From positions 935,508 through 978,759 of the forward strand of contig MU270034.1 of NCBI GenBank assembly GCA_021432635.1: 43,252 nucleotides of DNA, given 5' to 3'. Below are positions 1-10,623 of this stretch, piece by piece; position 1 is the stretch's first letter; every line of letters begins with the position of its first letter. A program made the position numbers and the translations under genes. The notes beneath the pieces were generated by a model, which saw nothing but the letters and a program-made list of their open reading frames with translations, was not told the origin of the DNA and did not search any database. The stretch is from Thozetella sp. PMI_491. Its lineage: Eukaryota; Ascomycota; Sordariomycetes; Chaetosphaeriales; Chaetosphaeriaceae.

Positions 1-240
1 ATATTTTACTAGTTATCTTAATATATAAGTAATATTTTTATTACTCTAGTTTTTATCTTAGTTTTTTATATCTAAACTATAGTTTTCTTTAGTTAGTTTA
101 GTTTAGTATTAGTTTTAAGTAAAACTAACTAGTCTAATATTAGTTTTAATAGAAACTAAACTAGGGTGGGTCTAGTTTTTACTAAAACTAAACTAGACTA
201 GCATTAGTTACGGTAAAAACTAAACTAACTAACTAAAATC
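1..240. repeat. AT-rich border with repeated palindromic unit
   Basis: This stretch is almost entirely A/T and is built from about four degenerate copies of a 26-38 bp unit, each a self-complementary arrangement of TTAGTTTTA-like and AAACTAAACTAG-like halves (around 105-137, 133-164, 171-197 and 196-232). The cleanest copy, 171-197, is a near-perfect palindrome. No open frame is present. It resembles the terminal region of a RIP-degraded DNA transposon, but no terminal motif or target-site duplication can be assigned because the window starts inside it. Confidence 0.6.
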
Positions 241-974
241 ACAGCCCTGTTTATTGCTTTGCGAGATCTCGTACGCTTACCAAACAAAAAGAAACTAAAG
301 TCTAGCCTCTTAACCAACTTTAGAAGGCATAAGTTCTTATTATATAATTAACAACACTTATTAAAGCACCTGCTTTTAAGGTTACAGTACCAGCGCCACG
401 CTGGGCAAAAAGAAAAATTCACTTATTACCCCCCAGCTCAATATTTAATCAGATAAACTCTACCTCATATCAAGTAATTAGACTCCTGCTTTTACAATGC
501 TCTTAAAAAAACTTTGATATAGTTTCTTCAAGACTTATAAGTAGGCAACCGCTAAAACTTAGCATTACCAGTGCTGTGGACTAACTGCGTTCTCGATTAT
601 AACTGTTTCTTGCTGAGGCAAACTATAGAATTCGCCGAAGTAGGGCTAACTATGCTAACCTAGGCAGGGCACATTCCCTCCATCCTCTAATCTTTGCCGT
701 CTTGCTTTTGCCCCAAATGTCGCACCACTTCTAGCTGTGGGATAATTGGTGATAGGAAACGCAAGACCTCACTGTCATCGGTCTTGCCACGATAGGCTTA
801 TGAAAGGCCTCATCCTTGATTAAATTATATACATACCGACAGGACCAGCCAGTCAAGCTCTAGTTCCAACTTCAGTGAAGTATCTTACCATGGCGTTTTC
901 TCTCTACACTTCGAGATCATACCACCTTTCTAAGACCGAAAAGAATGCACTGCTCACAATCATGCTGCGAATAT
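241..974. other. Intergenic, no gene seen
   Basis: Moderate-GC sequence following the AT-rich border. Stops are frequent in all frames and there is no recognisable protein, RNA or repeat before the 14-bp tandem array that starts at 975. Confidence 0.5.
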
Positions 975-1044
975 ACTAGAATCATGCTACTATAATCAGG
1001 TTACTATAATCAGGTTATTATAATCATGTTACTATAATCATGTT
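975..1044 (+). repeat. 14-bp tandem repeat, five copies
   Basis: Five contiguous 14-base units with the consensus ACTATAATCAGGTT (975-988, 989-1002, 1003-1016, 1017-1030, 1031-1044). Units 2 and 3 are identical. The first and the last two differ at one to three positions, mainly G/T in CAGG/CATG. The array lies about 170 bp upstream of the TATA box of the lectin gene and could be a promoter-proximal minisatellite. Confidence 0.85.
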
Positions 1045-1213
1045 GTTGCGCACACAACCCTCAGCTCATTTGACAGGTATGGGCGCATTTCATCCAATAG
1101 CTGCTAAGATTCTGTCGTACAATAGGCGCCATGATATGATTGCATTTGACTGCGCAAATCTATCGCCTCTAAGATCATGTCCGTTCATAGCTACTCAATG
1201 AATGGCTAAAAGG

Positions 1214-1220
1214 TATAAAA
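1214..1220 (+). promoter_or_regulatory. TATA box of lectin gene
   Basis: TATAAAA lies 129 bp upstream of the chosen ATG at 1349. An ATG at 1225 begins a 77-codon frame with no protein character. Transcription from this TATA box would start near 1245, so that ATG is probably outside the mRNA. Confidence 0.5.
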
Positions 1221-1348
1221 AGCGATGAAGGATAACATCCACGGACCGCATTTCAGTAGCTTGCAATTTACCATCCTTTGGAACAATCACGAATCAGATC
1301 TTAGTCTCTGTGTTATCTATTTGAAGCACTGCCAGAAAAGACGGAACA

Positions 1349-2520
1349 ATGGAAATGAACCGACCCATCACAGACCAGCACGAGGTGGCGAACCCTCTCC
1401 AACAGGCTGGAATCACCCAGAAGAGCCTCTCGGGCCAGTTCAGCGGTGTGTCTACTGATGTCTTTAGATAACTCCATCTACCTCAAGGCGTTTGGGGTGC
1501 TGACACGTATCCTCATTAGGAAAACTTTCTCTCTGTTCCTGGGCGCCGGGTCGCCTCGATATCTTCCATTGTGGTAGCAATGCCAAGGTGTACCACAAAT
1601 GGAAGCGCACCGCCGGGGAGGGCTGGGCACCTAGCACTACGGATTGGGAGTCCCTGGACGGCGAGATCCCTTGGAGCACCGTGACTGCTGTGTCGTGGGG
1701 TCCTAACCGCATCGATCTCTTCGGACTGGGTCCTGACAACGACTGCCACCACAAGTGGTGTGAAGGCAGCAGCTGGAGCAGCTGGCAAAAGCTCGGAGGC
1801 CGAAGCTTTTCTGACGTCGTGGCCGTAACCTGGGGTCCCGGCATCCTGCACTTATTCGTGCGCGGAGGCAATAACATGGTCTTCCACATGCACATGACAT
1901 CTCCGAACCAATGGACGCTGTGGAACGCGCTCCCTTCCCTCCAGATCATCGGTTCCCCGAAAGCAGTTGTCTCCTGTGCTGGACGTATCGACTTGTTCGT
2001 ACGCGACATTCAAGGCAATTTGTACCACAAATTCTACCGCGATGATGCCTGGGACGAGACCTGGCAATCCATCGGCCCTAGGCTTGTAGACGAAGTCGCA
2101 GTGGCAGCTATCTCTCCAAACAACAACATTGGAGTCACGACAAGAGACGCGGACGGCAAGGTACTCTACAAAGAGTGGGACTCCAGCACTAACAAATGGC
2201 TGCCCTCCGAGACGGGTTGGAGCAACCTAGATGACCTGACGCCGGGAGATACTGCTCATCCCAAGGCATACTCCACTCCGGCTATAGCAGCTTGGAAGCA
2301 GCAAGGCCGCATCTCGATCGCAATTCAGGGTGTGGACAACAGCCTTTGGCTGAAAGAACGTGATCCCAAGTATAGTGGCTGGGGCAGCTGGAGGCAGCTC
2401 TCAGGGCAGTACACGATTATGGACCCCCCAGTCCTAGACCCGCGCGGAGGGGAGAATATGGAATGTTGCTTGCCGATCTTTACACGTGCTCCGGATGCTA
2501 GTATGATCTGTTTCGACTGA
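1349..2520 (+). CDS. PLL-like (DUF346) seven-bladed beta-propeller lectin
   Basis: Two exons, 1349-1445 and 1520-2520, encode 365 residues. The 74-bp intron begins GTGTGT, has a CTGAC branch site at 1500-1504 and ends TTAG. It is required because the first propeller blade (GRLDIFHCGSNAKVYHKWKR) is in frame upstream of any ATG in exon 2. Seven repeats follow the pattern RIDLF..G..N..YHKW...W..W..LGG: RIDLFGLGPDNDCHHKW, ILHLFVRGGNNMVFHMHM, RIDLFVRDIQGNLYHKFY and so on, the seventh being short at the C terminus. This is the repeat of the Photorhabdus PLL/PHL lectins, which bind fucose and other glycans as seven-bladed propellers. There is no signal peptide, so the protein is predicted to be cytosolic or released non-classically. 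A role in recognising host or competitor glycans is inference. Aleuria-type fucose lectins have six blades and a different repeat. Confidence 0.82.
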
Positions 2521-3091
2521 AAGATGGAAGCGATGAGGGAGGAAAATAGTAGTAAAGACGAGTTGACACTCTTTTGTACATTTCTGTTTATTATAAAGTG
2601 GATGTTAAACCCCAAACTCCTTGGTTCTTAGATCTGGCTGTGTTATACAGAATCCTACCAGTATAGGGCGGCACCCAAGATAGTTTTCGAGTCGAAGCAT
2701 TAAAATCGCTACTAACACCTAGGCTTGCGTGACAAGGGCTGTGCAGCTCATTGCGCAATTCAGCGCCTAGCTTTGTGCCTCGGAGATGCCAAGTTCTCGA
2801 GAACCTTGCTGCTAGGCTAGGTGGCGTGATGAGCTGATTATACGTCACACGATGTGATGGCCGGAGTAGCGGAGTGCTCCACTCGGCTATAGGCGGTGAT
2901 CTACTAGAAACTACGTATATCCAATCATCCACATGGCTTGACAGCTGCGCTTCTGTAAACGCGTGACAGGGTGTGGGCTGCCACGGAGCTGATCTGAGCA
3001 GTGGAATGAAGGTGCCCAGTCTTTAGTGGCGAACATTAATTAAACTCTATGGAACAGCCTGCACAGTTTTCGTAGACAGCTGGCCGATTTA
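2521..3091. other. Intergenic, no gene seen
   Basis: The 3' flank of the lectin gene. Only short frames without domain character are present. The first ~70 bp after the lectin stop are A/T-rich and probably hold the polyadenylation region. Confidence 0.5.
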
Positions 3092-3854
3092 ATGGTTGCA
3101 TCTATGCCTCCGTATTTCGAGACTCCACCTAGCTATGGATTATGGCACATACTCGCAGAAAGCAGAGGTATAGCTGACCAGCACGACCGGAGTCCGTCCT
3201 TCCTCCCGACAGCTAAATTTGCTACCCAACCTGACATCAATGGCAATTCGCCTTCTTCCGCCAGACGCATGGCTTCTATAACACGTTTCAAGGTCCTAGG
3301 CGAAAGTCCTCGACCTGACCCATAATCAGCTAGTTAAATCAGAACCCCCTAAAAATCTACCAAAATATGCCACCTTGTACCCTGGACCCGACTCCGACAC
3401 TAACGGCTACTTGAACTCGGGCGATTCCTAGGACGGCGAGCCGGAAGAGAGCTATGACCACTACGATACAGTTGACGGCATCCCTGATGGAGAGCTATTT
3501 CACGGAAACCCCGCAAAGTTGATTGCGGTGACTTTGTTAGGAAAAGAATCCTGGGTTGCCATTCCGTCCAATCCAAGCAAGGTCGAGGGCCGTGATACCG
3601 CAGCTCATCCGCCTTCAGGGTCATTGTATAAAGATGGAGATGTTTTGATACGAAGTTTATTTCTCCGAGAAGCTGTTGACAAAATGCCCGAACTAGAGCT
3701 AACGCCGGAAAGATCTTTGTTGCGCAAGCCTGTATCATTATGGCAACGATTAATCTGCCTTCTGAAACAGAGCTCAAGACAGATAATACAGTACCGGTTG
3801 ATTGGTATAACCTTTTCTAGATGTCAGCTATGTAGTCTTATATCTATTATATAA
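3092..3854 (+). pseudogene. Decayed gene for an unrecognised protein
   Basis: A protein-like reading can be followed from ATG 3092 (frame 2) into frame 3 at about 3300 and on to 3854. The frame change lies near 3295-3305, where VLGE runs into the second frame's KVLDLTHNQLVKSEPPKNLP. An in-frame TAG stands at 3429-3431 between an acidic SGDS and DGEPEE. The frame then continues with HGNPAKLIAVTLLGKESWV and KDGDVLIRSLFLREAVDKMP. Continuity of composition across both lesions suggests one gene with a frameshift and a nonsense change. I do not recognise the family. There are no transmembrane segments and no signal peptide. It could instead be two unrelated chance frames. Confidence 0.4.
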
Positions 3855-4202
3855 AGTTTATTGGTCCTTTCAGCCAGTATCTCGTGGCTTGAGTTAGATC
3901 TGGCGTACACGTTTGAGGGCCTCTACACCTGAATGCTAGCGATCAAGCGATCAAGCAAATTGGGTTGCATCCAAACCCGGTGGGAATAACTTATCTCTTC
4001 AATCTTAATGGCCAGCCTAGCTTAGGCCGCTTGGCCAACGCACCAAGGTGCTCTGCTCCCCAATTCTGAGGTGATTGTTGTAGAGCTCGTAAGCTGATAT
4101 ATTAGTATCCAATTTACCGTATGTCCACGGTTAGATAACGCTTTCCCGGAATTCGACTCAGTCGCTGGGCGCTGGCCGGTTAAGATACAACCAGGCAAGT
4201 GG
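3855..4202. other. Intergenic, no gene seen
   Basis: Gap between two decayed genes with no recognisable coding or RNA feature. A short direct repeat, GCGATCAA, occurs twice near 3938-3956. Confidence 0.5.
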
Positions 4203-5034
4203 CTAAAAACTACCAAAGCTCAGACTTTGAAACAGAATATCGCGTTCCAAGATTTTCTCATTCTGTTTCTTCTCTAGTTCATGGGTCCGTTCTCGCGCTA
4301 TGGCCATAATTTTACCTTTAGTCAAGTTGCCCCATGCCTCATCATTCTCTTGCGCAGCATTTGCGTCTGTTGGTAAGAGAGCAAGAAGCTTCTCGAACTC
4401 CCTATTGAGTCTACTGCAATACTGTTCGACAACTCGGTTATGTTTTCTCCGGCGCAGGGAATCCTCTGTCGACGATGTCTGATCGCTATCGGTGGGAGAG
4501 GCTGGCGTGCCGCTCCGAAAGGAACGTGGAAGGCTTTCCTTGTTTGAGCCGCCCATCTTAGACTGGGACTTGGTCTTGGTCACTCGGCTTTGCTTCGGCT
4601 TCAATTTTGGTGGCGCAATGACGTGTATAGCTTCGGCTCGGTGATTTGCTGGTGTTTCCAGAGACACTTAATTATGATCTGGAGCGCACAGACTAGCAGG
4701 CTCGTATTCCGAAGACAAAGCTGCCTGTAATTGATCGTTACCGGAGTCCGGAAGGGATGCCTCCGGCTCCCAGGGGCTCTCGGTAATCGGACTTGACAGC
4801 GTGAAGGAATCGTCAATAGAAGAACTCCTCAGTCGTCGTGTAGCTGGTGGTTGGGGAGATATCGCCAAAGCATTCTGAGTTTTCCACGGTACTTTAGCAG
4901 CTAGTTGGCGACGAAGCACTCGATGTTGGATCGTTTGCGGCGAAGAGGGACTCCGGAGCGGCAAAGATGGTAGAGTGATACGGAGGCGAGTACCAGGTCG
5001 GTGATCGTGTTTGGGAGTCCATTGGGACTTTCAT
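4203..5034 (-). pseudogene. Broken bHLH transcription factor
   Basis: The C-terminal part (4667-4203) has a clear basic helix-loop-helix: basic region RRRKHNRVVEQYCSRLNREF, helix 1 EFEKLLALLP, a loop with NDEAWGN, and helix 2 LTKGKIMAIARERTHELE followed by a short leucine-zipper-like tail. The N-terminal part starts at ATG 5034 (MKVPMDSQTRSPTWYSPPYH) and is Ser/Pro-rich. Three lesions separate them: TAA at 4896-4894, a frame change near 4815 (TGA at 4815-4813) next to SSIDDSFTLSSPITESPWEP, and TAA at 4670-4668 immediately before the frame that carries the bHLH. No intron of normal size removes these stops. The last TAA fits CAA-to-TAA, a C-to-T change in CpA context. bHLH proteins of this layout often regulate secondary-metabolite clusters in fungi. 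A loss-of-function regulator for the nearby P450 genes is an inference. Confidence 0.7.
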
Positions 5035-5749
5035 TTGAGGGATAGGGCAAGTATGATATATAGGTCAGTTGGACACGGGCGTCAGGAGATGAAGAAAATG
5101 TGGCAGAACAAGATGTGGCCGAGGTAAATGCGTCCAGGTGTAAGTGGTCTTGATAGGCAAGATTGATCGAACACGGAGAGCAATGCAATTTCTATGACGT
5201 CTTTTGGAGGTTTTGGTATGCTCTTATCTAGGGACCTATCAGCGGCATCAAGCACCTTTCTGTAAAACACTATTTGAAGCTGGTGCAAGTGCCGGCGAGG
5301 ACTGGCCAACCGGATGCCGAGAACGTTTCCGAGTTCGTTTAGGGCCGGGTGGGGCCGCCCAGAATCACGCCGTCGGCCGACGCGCATCGCCTGATGGCGG
5401 GGTCCCATGATGGACTGGTCTAGACCACGAATGCTGGGCGCAGGAGTCGCCGGCCATTGGGAAACATGAACAGGAATGGGTGCTTGCGGAGAGCGCCGCA
5501 TTAGCATGGCGTTCCCCCCGTTTAATAAGCGAGATCTTCGTAAATCCCATGCTCCCACTAGTTTACACGCCTGAGCATGGACTGATTTCCCCTCTAGCGC
5601 GCTGGCACGAACTAACCGACGCATCAGGAACGCACACATCACCGAACCCGGCGGATGTGTTTTGAGCCACTTGGCTAATATGTGTTCCCTAGAGCGAGAG
5701 CTACACTAACAGCAAGCGCCTGACAAGCTGTAGTAAAGCTTGTAGAAAA
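5035..5749. other. Intergenic with unexplained GC-rich frames
   Basis: Upstream of the bHLH remnant the sequence is GC-rich, with overlapping open frames on both strands: minus 5642-5082 and a plus frame ending at 5665 that contains NPMLPLVYTPEHGLISPLAR. None matches a family I know, and codon character does not favour one strand. It may be a highly decayed gene. Confidence 0.35.
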
Positions 5750-6330
5750 TTAGCCTTTAAAAATTCGAAAATCCATTATATAAAAGAAAAATAGATTGTT
5801 AAAATAAGATATCTGGATAAAAAGGATTGCCAAAGCGTTTTGTAAAGCCCTGCTTACCTCTGGGTAGTAGGCGGTTTGCTACGCTCGCGAGGAGCCGGCT
5901 AGGCGAGGCAATCGATGGTATATTGGCTTTTGTACAAAGAGACTGACTCTTAAGGAGTACGAATCGCCAGCGATCCAGCTGTGACTCGCCCTCTTTATAC
6001 CTAGTGGGCGCCGCCACTACCCTCCAACGTAATGACCACTGAAAATGCCTCAGCTTCTGACACACGTTGCCGGCCGTGCCTGCTCGCGGCCTTACAGTCT
6101 GATAAAGTCATCTTTAAAAAGTCCTTACTTTAACTCCTAGCTATTACCTATATTGATTAAGAAATATAAGACTTATTAAATAAAACTAAGTTAGATTTAA
6201 AAGTAATTATAATTAGCTAGAATACCTTAAAAAGATTAACACATACACTATATTAAAAGGGCTTTAGTTATAAGGTATATACTAACCTAACAATGAACAA
6301 CTGAAGCTAGACACTAAGGCTCTCTAAAAG
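5750..6330. repeat. AT-rich, RIP-like decayed DNA
   Basis: Two TA-rich blocks (about 5750-5815 and 6105-6320) flank a GC-richer piece. TA steps and stop codons are dense on both strands and no intact frame exists. This is the usual look of a repeat destroyed by RIP. No terminal repeats could be found, so the element class is unknown. Confidence 0.5.
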
Positions 6331-8099
6331 CAGCTATCACTTTTGGAAAACACTTATTATGCCGACCGGCGGTTGCTCGCTTGCTGCAACGTAATTCCTT
6401 CTAGATTATAGAGAGCCAGACCTATTACGCATTTACCGTTATTAAGGAGAACGCGGCGCTAGGCGGCATTGCGTGGGCAACTATTGTATTCGCTTAACTC
6501 CACCCAGAAAGTCATGCTTTGTATGTATTCGTCCAGGAGAAAGACGCTCGTTTCTAAGTTGATGGCGAAGCTTGTGATCAAATTTACAGCCTACCACGTC
6601 CAACTAGGATCTGGGCTAGAATCGACTCGCATGATCGCCCGCGGAACGACAGGGATGCAATCAGGAAGTTGATGGGCAGTTCGGATGAGGAGACAGTCGG
6701 AAATGTAGGTTCAACTTAAGTCATGGGCAGTCAGTTGGTCCATTCATGGTCGTTAACTAGTGGTAAAATAATTGGGTTAAGATGAGAGTCATGGATCCCT
6801 TAAAACCTGGGCTTTTCGGAACTTAAGTTGAGGCATATCGCTAGATCGCGCTGATTACCCCCGCGCGTGACTAGGAGAATTCGTTAATAACTTCAACACG
6901 CTCCATAAGGGGAAAAAGATGCCGGGGAAGGCTTTTAAACTATACATTTCCACACTTTAGGTAGCTGTGTTTTCTAATGGGGTTCGCCCGTGAAGTAGAG
7001 CAAGTTACCGAGCCCCTCGACGCGGGTATGTTACGTTGACTGAATATATTACCAAGCCGGTGGTAATGTTGAACTCGTCACACTGAGGCCTGTACATAGT
7101 AGGTGGCTACAAAATCTCAGGTCGTATTCGACGTCTTTTTCGGTGTCGGCTGATCCATGCGTAAAGGGTTTCATTCCCGATGGTGTTGAAAAATAAATAG
7201 AATCAAAGGACCGAATGCAACGCTGACAGAAACTCTTGCGTTGCATCGTTACCGTGTCGCCTAACAAATCGCCCAATAAAAATTCTTCTCATAAACTATT
7301 AGCCTCACTCTAGGGGACACAGCTGTCACCGGGGACCACATGGTCGGCGACACGCCGCGGCAAAAAAACTCGCATAGACACCGATTCTGCCTTGGAGATA
7401 ATTTCAGTAGGTATGGAGGACTAAATCTAATACTTTGGTCAGTATAAGAACTTGGATGGTAAAATTCAATACGACTCATATGCTTTCCTACTAGCTGAAG
7501 GCTCTGCTGGAGAGTTGTGAGTTGCGAGTTGGACTAGTAGATGGGCAAAGAGCTTGAAGTCACGGTTGCATATACAAGTCTTCGTTCACAGAGCGAGCGC
7601 TCCAAGTAAGCTGTCGCCGCTATTCCTCAAAGTAGTATTTGTTACCAATAAGAATTGTTGACAAGAATAATAATAACAATAGTGACGAAAATCCTTTCGT
7701 TCCGTAGCCAATCGCGGGCATACTACCCATTATGAAAACAGCATGGACAAGGCATACGCTGAGAAATGGTGACGGTGATTTGGCTTATGGGCTTCTGTGG
7801 AGGCCCTATACGGAAGAGTGATGCGGCTGAGATCCCCGTGAGCTACGTTAAACGATTTCTCACTTGCCATAGGCAGATGAATCCCGGCTCATCGGGGAGC
7901 ACAGGGATTATTAGTGGAGCCCGACACTAAGTCATCGGGGAGCATAGGGGTATACTTACGGCCTAATCAGCCCCAGCGTTAGAATGTGGTAGGCGTAGTG
8001 AACATGTGATCTAGGTAGATCCTATCTTCATTGACTGAGTGATCTGATGAATGGTGCCGTCGGCTCGACGATGGGATAATTTCCGAGCACTTCCGCATC
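6331..8099. other. Intergenic, no gene seen
   Basis: About 1.8 kb of mixed composition. Short frames (6469-6672 plus, 7049-7479 minus) have no domain, signal or repeat character. Near the right end there is an 18-base near-identical direct repeat (7889-7906 and 7932-7949) in the upstream region of the secreted-protein gene. Confidence 0.5.
7889..7949 (+). repeat. Paired 18-bp direct repeat upstream of secreted-protein gene
   Basis: TCATCGGGGAGCACAGGG (7889-7906) and TCATCGGGGAGCATAGGG (7932-7949) differ at one base and are spaced 43 bp start to start. They lie about 280-340 bp upstream of the ATG at 8232. The CGGGGAG core resembles sites bound by C2H2 regulators of the CreA/Msn type, so this may be a paired operator. 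That is inference. Confidence 0.5.
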
Positions 8100-8106
8100 T
8101 ATAAAT
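8100..8106 (+). promoter_or_regulatory. TATA box of secreted-protein gene
   Basis: TATAAAT, 126 bp upstream of the ATG at 8232. The leader between them has no upstream ATG that stays open into the gene. Confidence 0.45.
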
Positions 8107-8231
8107 TCCGGCCCTGACTGTCAAACTTAGTTTCCAGATTCTTCACGCCCAGATATTACAGACTCGACGGGAATCATTACTCAGTCTCATTACCCATCCA
8201 TTAATATTTTCTGAACTTGTGCCATCCGAAA

Positions 8232-8759
8232 ATGAAGATCTCCCTGCTCTCTATCCTCTCGGTCCCCGTGGCCCTTACTCTAGCGGCCCAGCCCTTCAAA
8301 CTTGGCAATGGGGTCTGGTCCATTCAATACGCCAAAGATGGCAGTATGATCGGCGAGCCCCAGCTCATTGCGCCGGTCAACACCACTTCTCCCGTACGGC
8401 GCCGTGGTTTCAACCGCGTTGCCCGTCAGGCACCGCCTCTTCCCAACCCTTCGGTCCAATGCAGCACAGACTACATCAATGTTGGCGACTTCAGCTGCGC
8501 TCAGGCCACGCTCGATAACTGGGCTGATCAGGCCATCTTCATTGGACCCGATCGGTCCGTCACAGCCGTATGCAACAGCGCCCAGGCATACATGTGTGCT
8601 TACTCGCAGTCGAGCCGTGGATGGCGCTCCGAGATTGACGAGGCGTACTCGGATGTAAATGCTGTATGTGGAGACAATAAAAGTGGGTGGGTGTACATTT
8701 CTGCGTACGATAAATCCTATGGTCGGGACAATGCTGGTCTACCCGAGTGCGGCTTCTGA
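8232..8759 (+). CDS. Small secreted cysteine-rich protein, effector candidate
   Basis: Single exon, 175 residues. Residues 1-18 (MKISLLSILSVPVALTLA) form a signal peptide. A pro-region follows with an NTT glycosylation site (50-52) and a tribasic RRR site (56-58) suited to Kex2-type cleavage. The mature part has six cysteines (77, 89, 114, 122, 146, 173), enough for three disulphides, with the stretches CNSAQAYMCAYSQSS and SGWVYISAYDKSYGRDN. The first ATG of the open frame is at 8232; five in-frame codons upstream lack an ATG. The cysteine spacing recalls the fungal KP4-like small secreted proteins, but the match is too weak to name a family. A host-interaction or antagonism role is inferred from size, secretion and cysteine content only. 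Confidence 0.75.
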   Translation: MKISLLSILSVPVALTLAAQPFKLGNGVWSIQYAKDGSMIGEPQLIAPVNTTSPVRRRGFNRVARQAPPLPNPSVQCSTDYINVGDFSCAQATLDNWADQAIFIGPDRSVTAVCNSAQAYMCAYSQSSRGWRSEIDEAYSDVNAVCGDNKSGWVYISAYDKSYGRDNAGLPECGF

Positions 8760-9549
8760 GTACGAAGCACAGATGGATTGGAGCTCAGCTTAGCATAGTG
8801 CGGAAATCAGAACAAGATGTAACGGTAGTCTCATTGCATCGGACATTGTGTTAAGCAATGTGTCATTTAGGCATCAACAAAATACAATTCTACCTCTCTG
8901 GGTCTTCTTTAGCTTTGTTTTGCTTCACCTGCAATGATCTCAATTGGGTTGAGCAACTTGCATAACAATAAGCTCATGATAATGTACATATATATCAGCT
9001 ACCAAAAATACATCTGGGTCACCAGTATAAGTATACAAGGTAATTTATCTTTAGCAAGCCTCAAAGGTTAGGCTACACACAGAAGAAAGGAAAACCCGTC
9101 AATCCACACAGTAGATACCATGCTCGGTATCTCCAAGCACAAAGAAAATCCAGTAATAATCAAAGTTAATTGTTGACAAATATAGCTTCTCGGGGCTCAC
9201 AAAGCGTTATCCTAGGCCTGGTTCGCATATAGAGCTCGTCAGGGCTAACAAGCTACGATCAGCTTCTGTCTCATGCAACGCCCAGTAAAATTAACAAGAG
9301 CCACTATAATAGTCATAGTAAGTTTTAGCTATATTATAACAAGCTTATAATAGCTATAGCTATACCAGAGCATAAAAGCTATGGAAAGAATTATTGTAGC
9401 TAAGATAATATAATTAGTATTACCACGAACACGCCTCAACGCGTGACCAGCCAGTTGGAGGGCATAATTCGGAACCACCCGAGAAGCGTACTCGGGATGG
9501 GAGCGAGGCACGAGAACCGCTTAGGGCGCAGAGGGGAGGTTATACGCAA
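8760..9549. other. Intergenic, partly AT-rich
   Basis: The 3' flank of the secreted-protein gene, followed by AT-rich pieces (about 8985-9060 and 9290-9425) with short inverted TA motifs such as AGCTATA/TATAGCT near 9325-9365. No gene or recognisable element end is visible. Confidence 0.45.
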
Positions 9550-10623
9550 ATGAGAAACACCGAAGACGACACGGAGGCCGCTATCCCTCCACGGCTTCCT
9601 CCCCGCCATCGAAAGCTCGAAGAAAAGTTGCGTAATTATGGTGCAACCAGCCCTCGTCCGTGGAAGGTGCCTAAGTCTGACACTAATCTGGTGGCAGACG
9701 AATATCCACGGGACCTGCCGGCTTCCTAAGGGCTATAATCTTATGGTGGCACACGCAACTGCTAGTTTTGAGAACGATAACCCTCCGCCCGAAATGTCAC
9801 TGCATTGGTACCGGCGGTTCTGCGCTGCGGCGACAAGGCCATTCCGCGTGTACCGTAGCCCACCGCGAACTTTTCTCACATGCAGCTACAACGCTATTAA
9901 GATCATCATCACCATAGCGCAGTTGCTCTTTGCCATCTCCACATTGTACAACACACAAGGCGACCAGATCGCCCGCTACGGTTATGCCGCATTTGGTCTA
10001 ACCGCCACGCCGTATCTTTGGATGTTCTGTGTCAACTCATTGGACAATTTGGCATGCCCGTAGTATGAAACTATGTATGTCGTCGAATCAGTGGCAGTAG
10101 ATGAGCTCCGAGATATCCTGAAAGACTCTCGCGCAAAGGAGCAGGAGCTTTTTAAGGTGTCAGGCACTGTAGGGCGTCTCGCCGTATTATCAGAAGCGGA
10201 GCTCGACCGAAAGATCGAATGCTAAGGAGCTTGGCTAACTGGTCCACGTCCTCGATCAATTCGGGCAGAGCCTTTAAGCCCAGGGGAACCGGAAAGGAGG
10301 GCTATCCTGCTTTTCTCGCTGCGGCTATACCTATCGTCATCGTCGGAGCATTGTCACGCTTCAAACCCGGCTAGAGTGCCACGTATCAGCAAACATGGAC
10401 TATGATCTGGTTGGTATTTGGCTGTCTAGTAGGTTTCTTGCAGGGCTTGGCGGCAAATTGGTTAGAAGGCAGGCCACCAATTGGCACCATGTCGGAGGTA
10501 CAGCGCCCGCTCATATCTTGGATTATCATCGCCTTCACAACATTCCTCTACTCCGCTTTAGCAATAAGAGGTTATATCGTCGTTGAAGAGATGATCAAGG
10601 ATTTTAGCGTCTGCTTGAGATAG
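9550..10623 (+). pseudogene. Broken multi-pass membrane protein gene
   Basis: A coherent protein can be followed through four lesions. ATG 9550 opens a hydrophilic N terminus (EEKLRNYGATSPRPWKVPKS) that meets TAA 9727-9729. A frame change near 9722 leads to frame 2, with transmembrane segments AIKIIITIAQLLFAISTLYN and GYAAFGLTATPYLWMFCV. TAG 10061-10063 interrupts a CP-x-YETMYVVES motif. After a second frame change near 10213-10223 come AFLAAAIPIVIVGALSRFKP, TAG 10372-10374, and TMIWLVFGCLVGFLQGLAAN and SWIIIAFTTFLYSALAI. The TAG at 10372 fits CAG-to-TAG (CpA context). The arrangement, a GDQI-x-RYGYAAFGLT motif followed by several helices, matches uncharacterised fungal integral membrane proteins. 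The function is unknown. Confidence 0.7.

Noticed and set aside
1225..1458. 77-codon frame beginning at ATG 1225 as a separate gene
   Set aside because: It overlaps exon 1 of the lectin in another frame, lacks protein character and starts only 5 bp after the TATA box.
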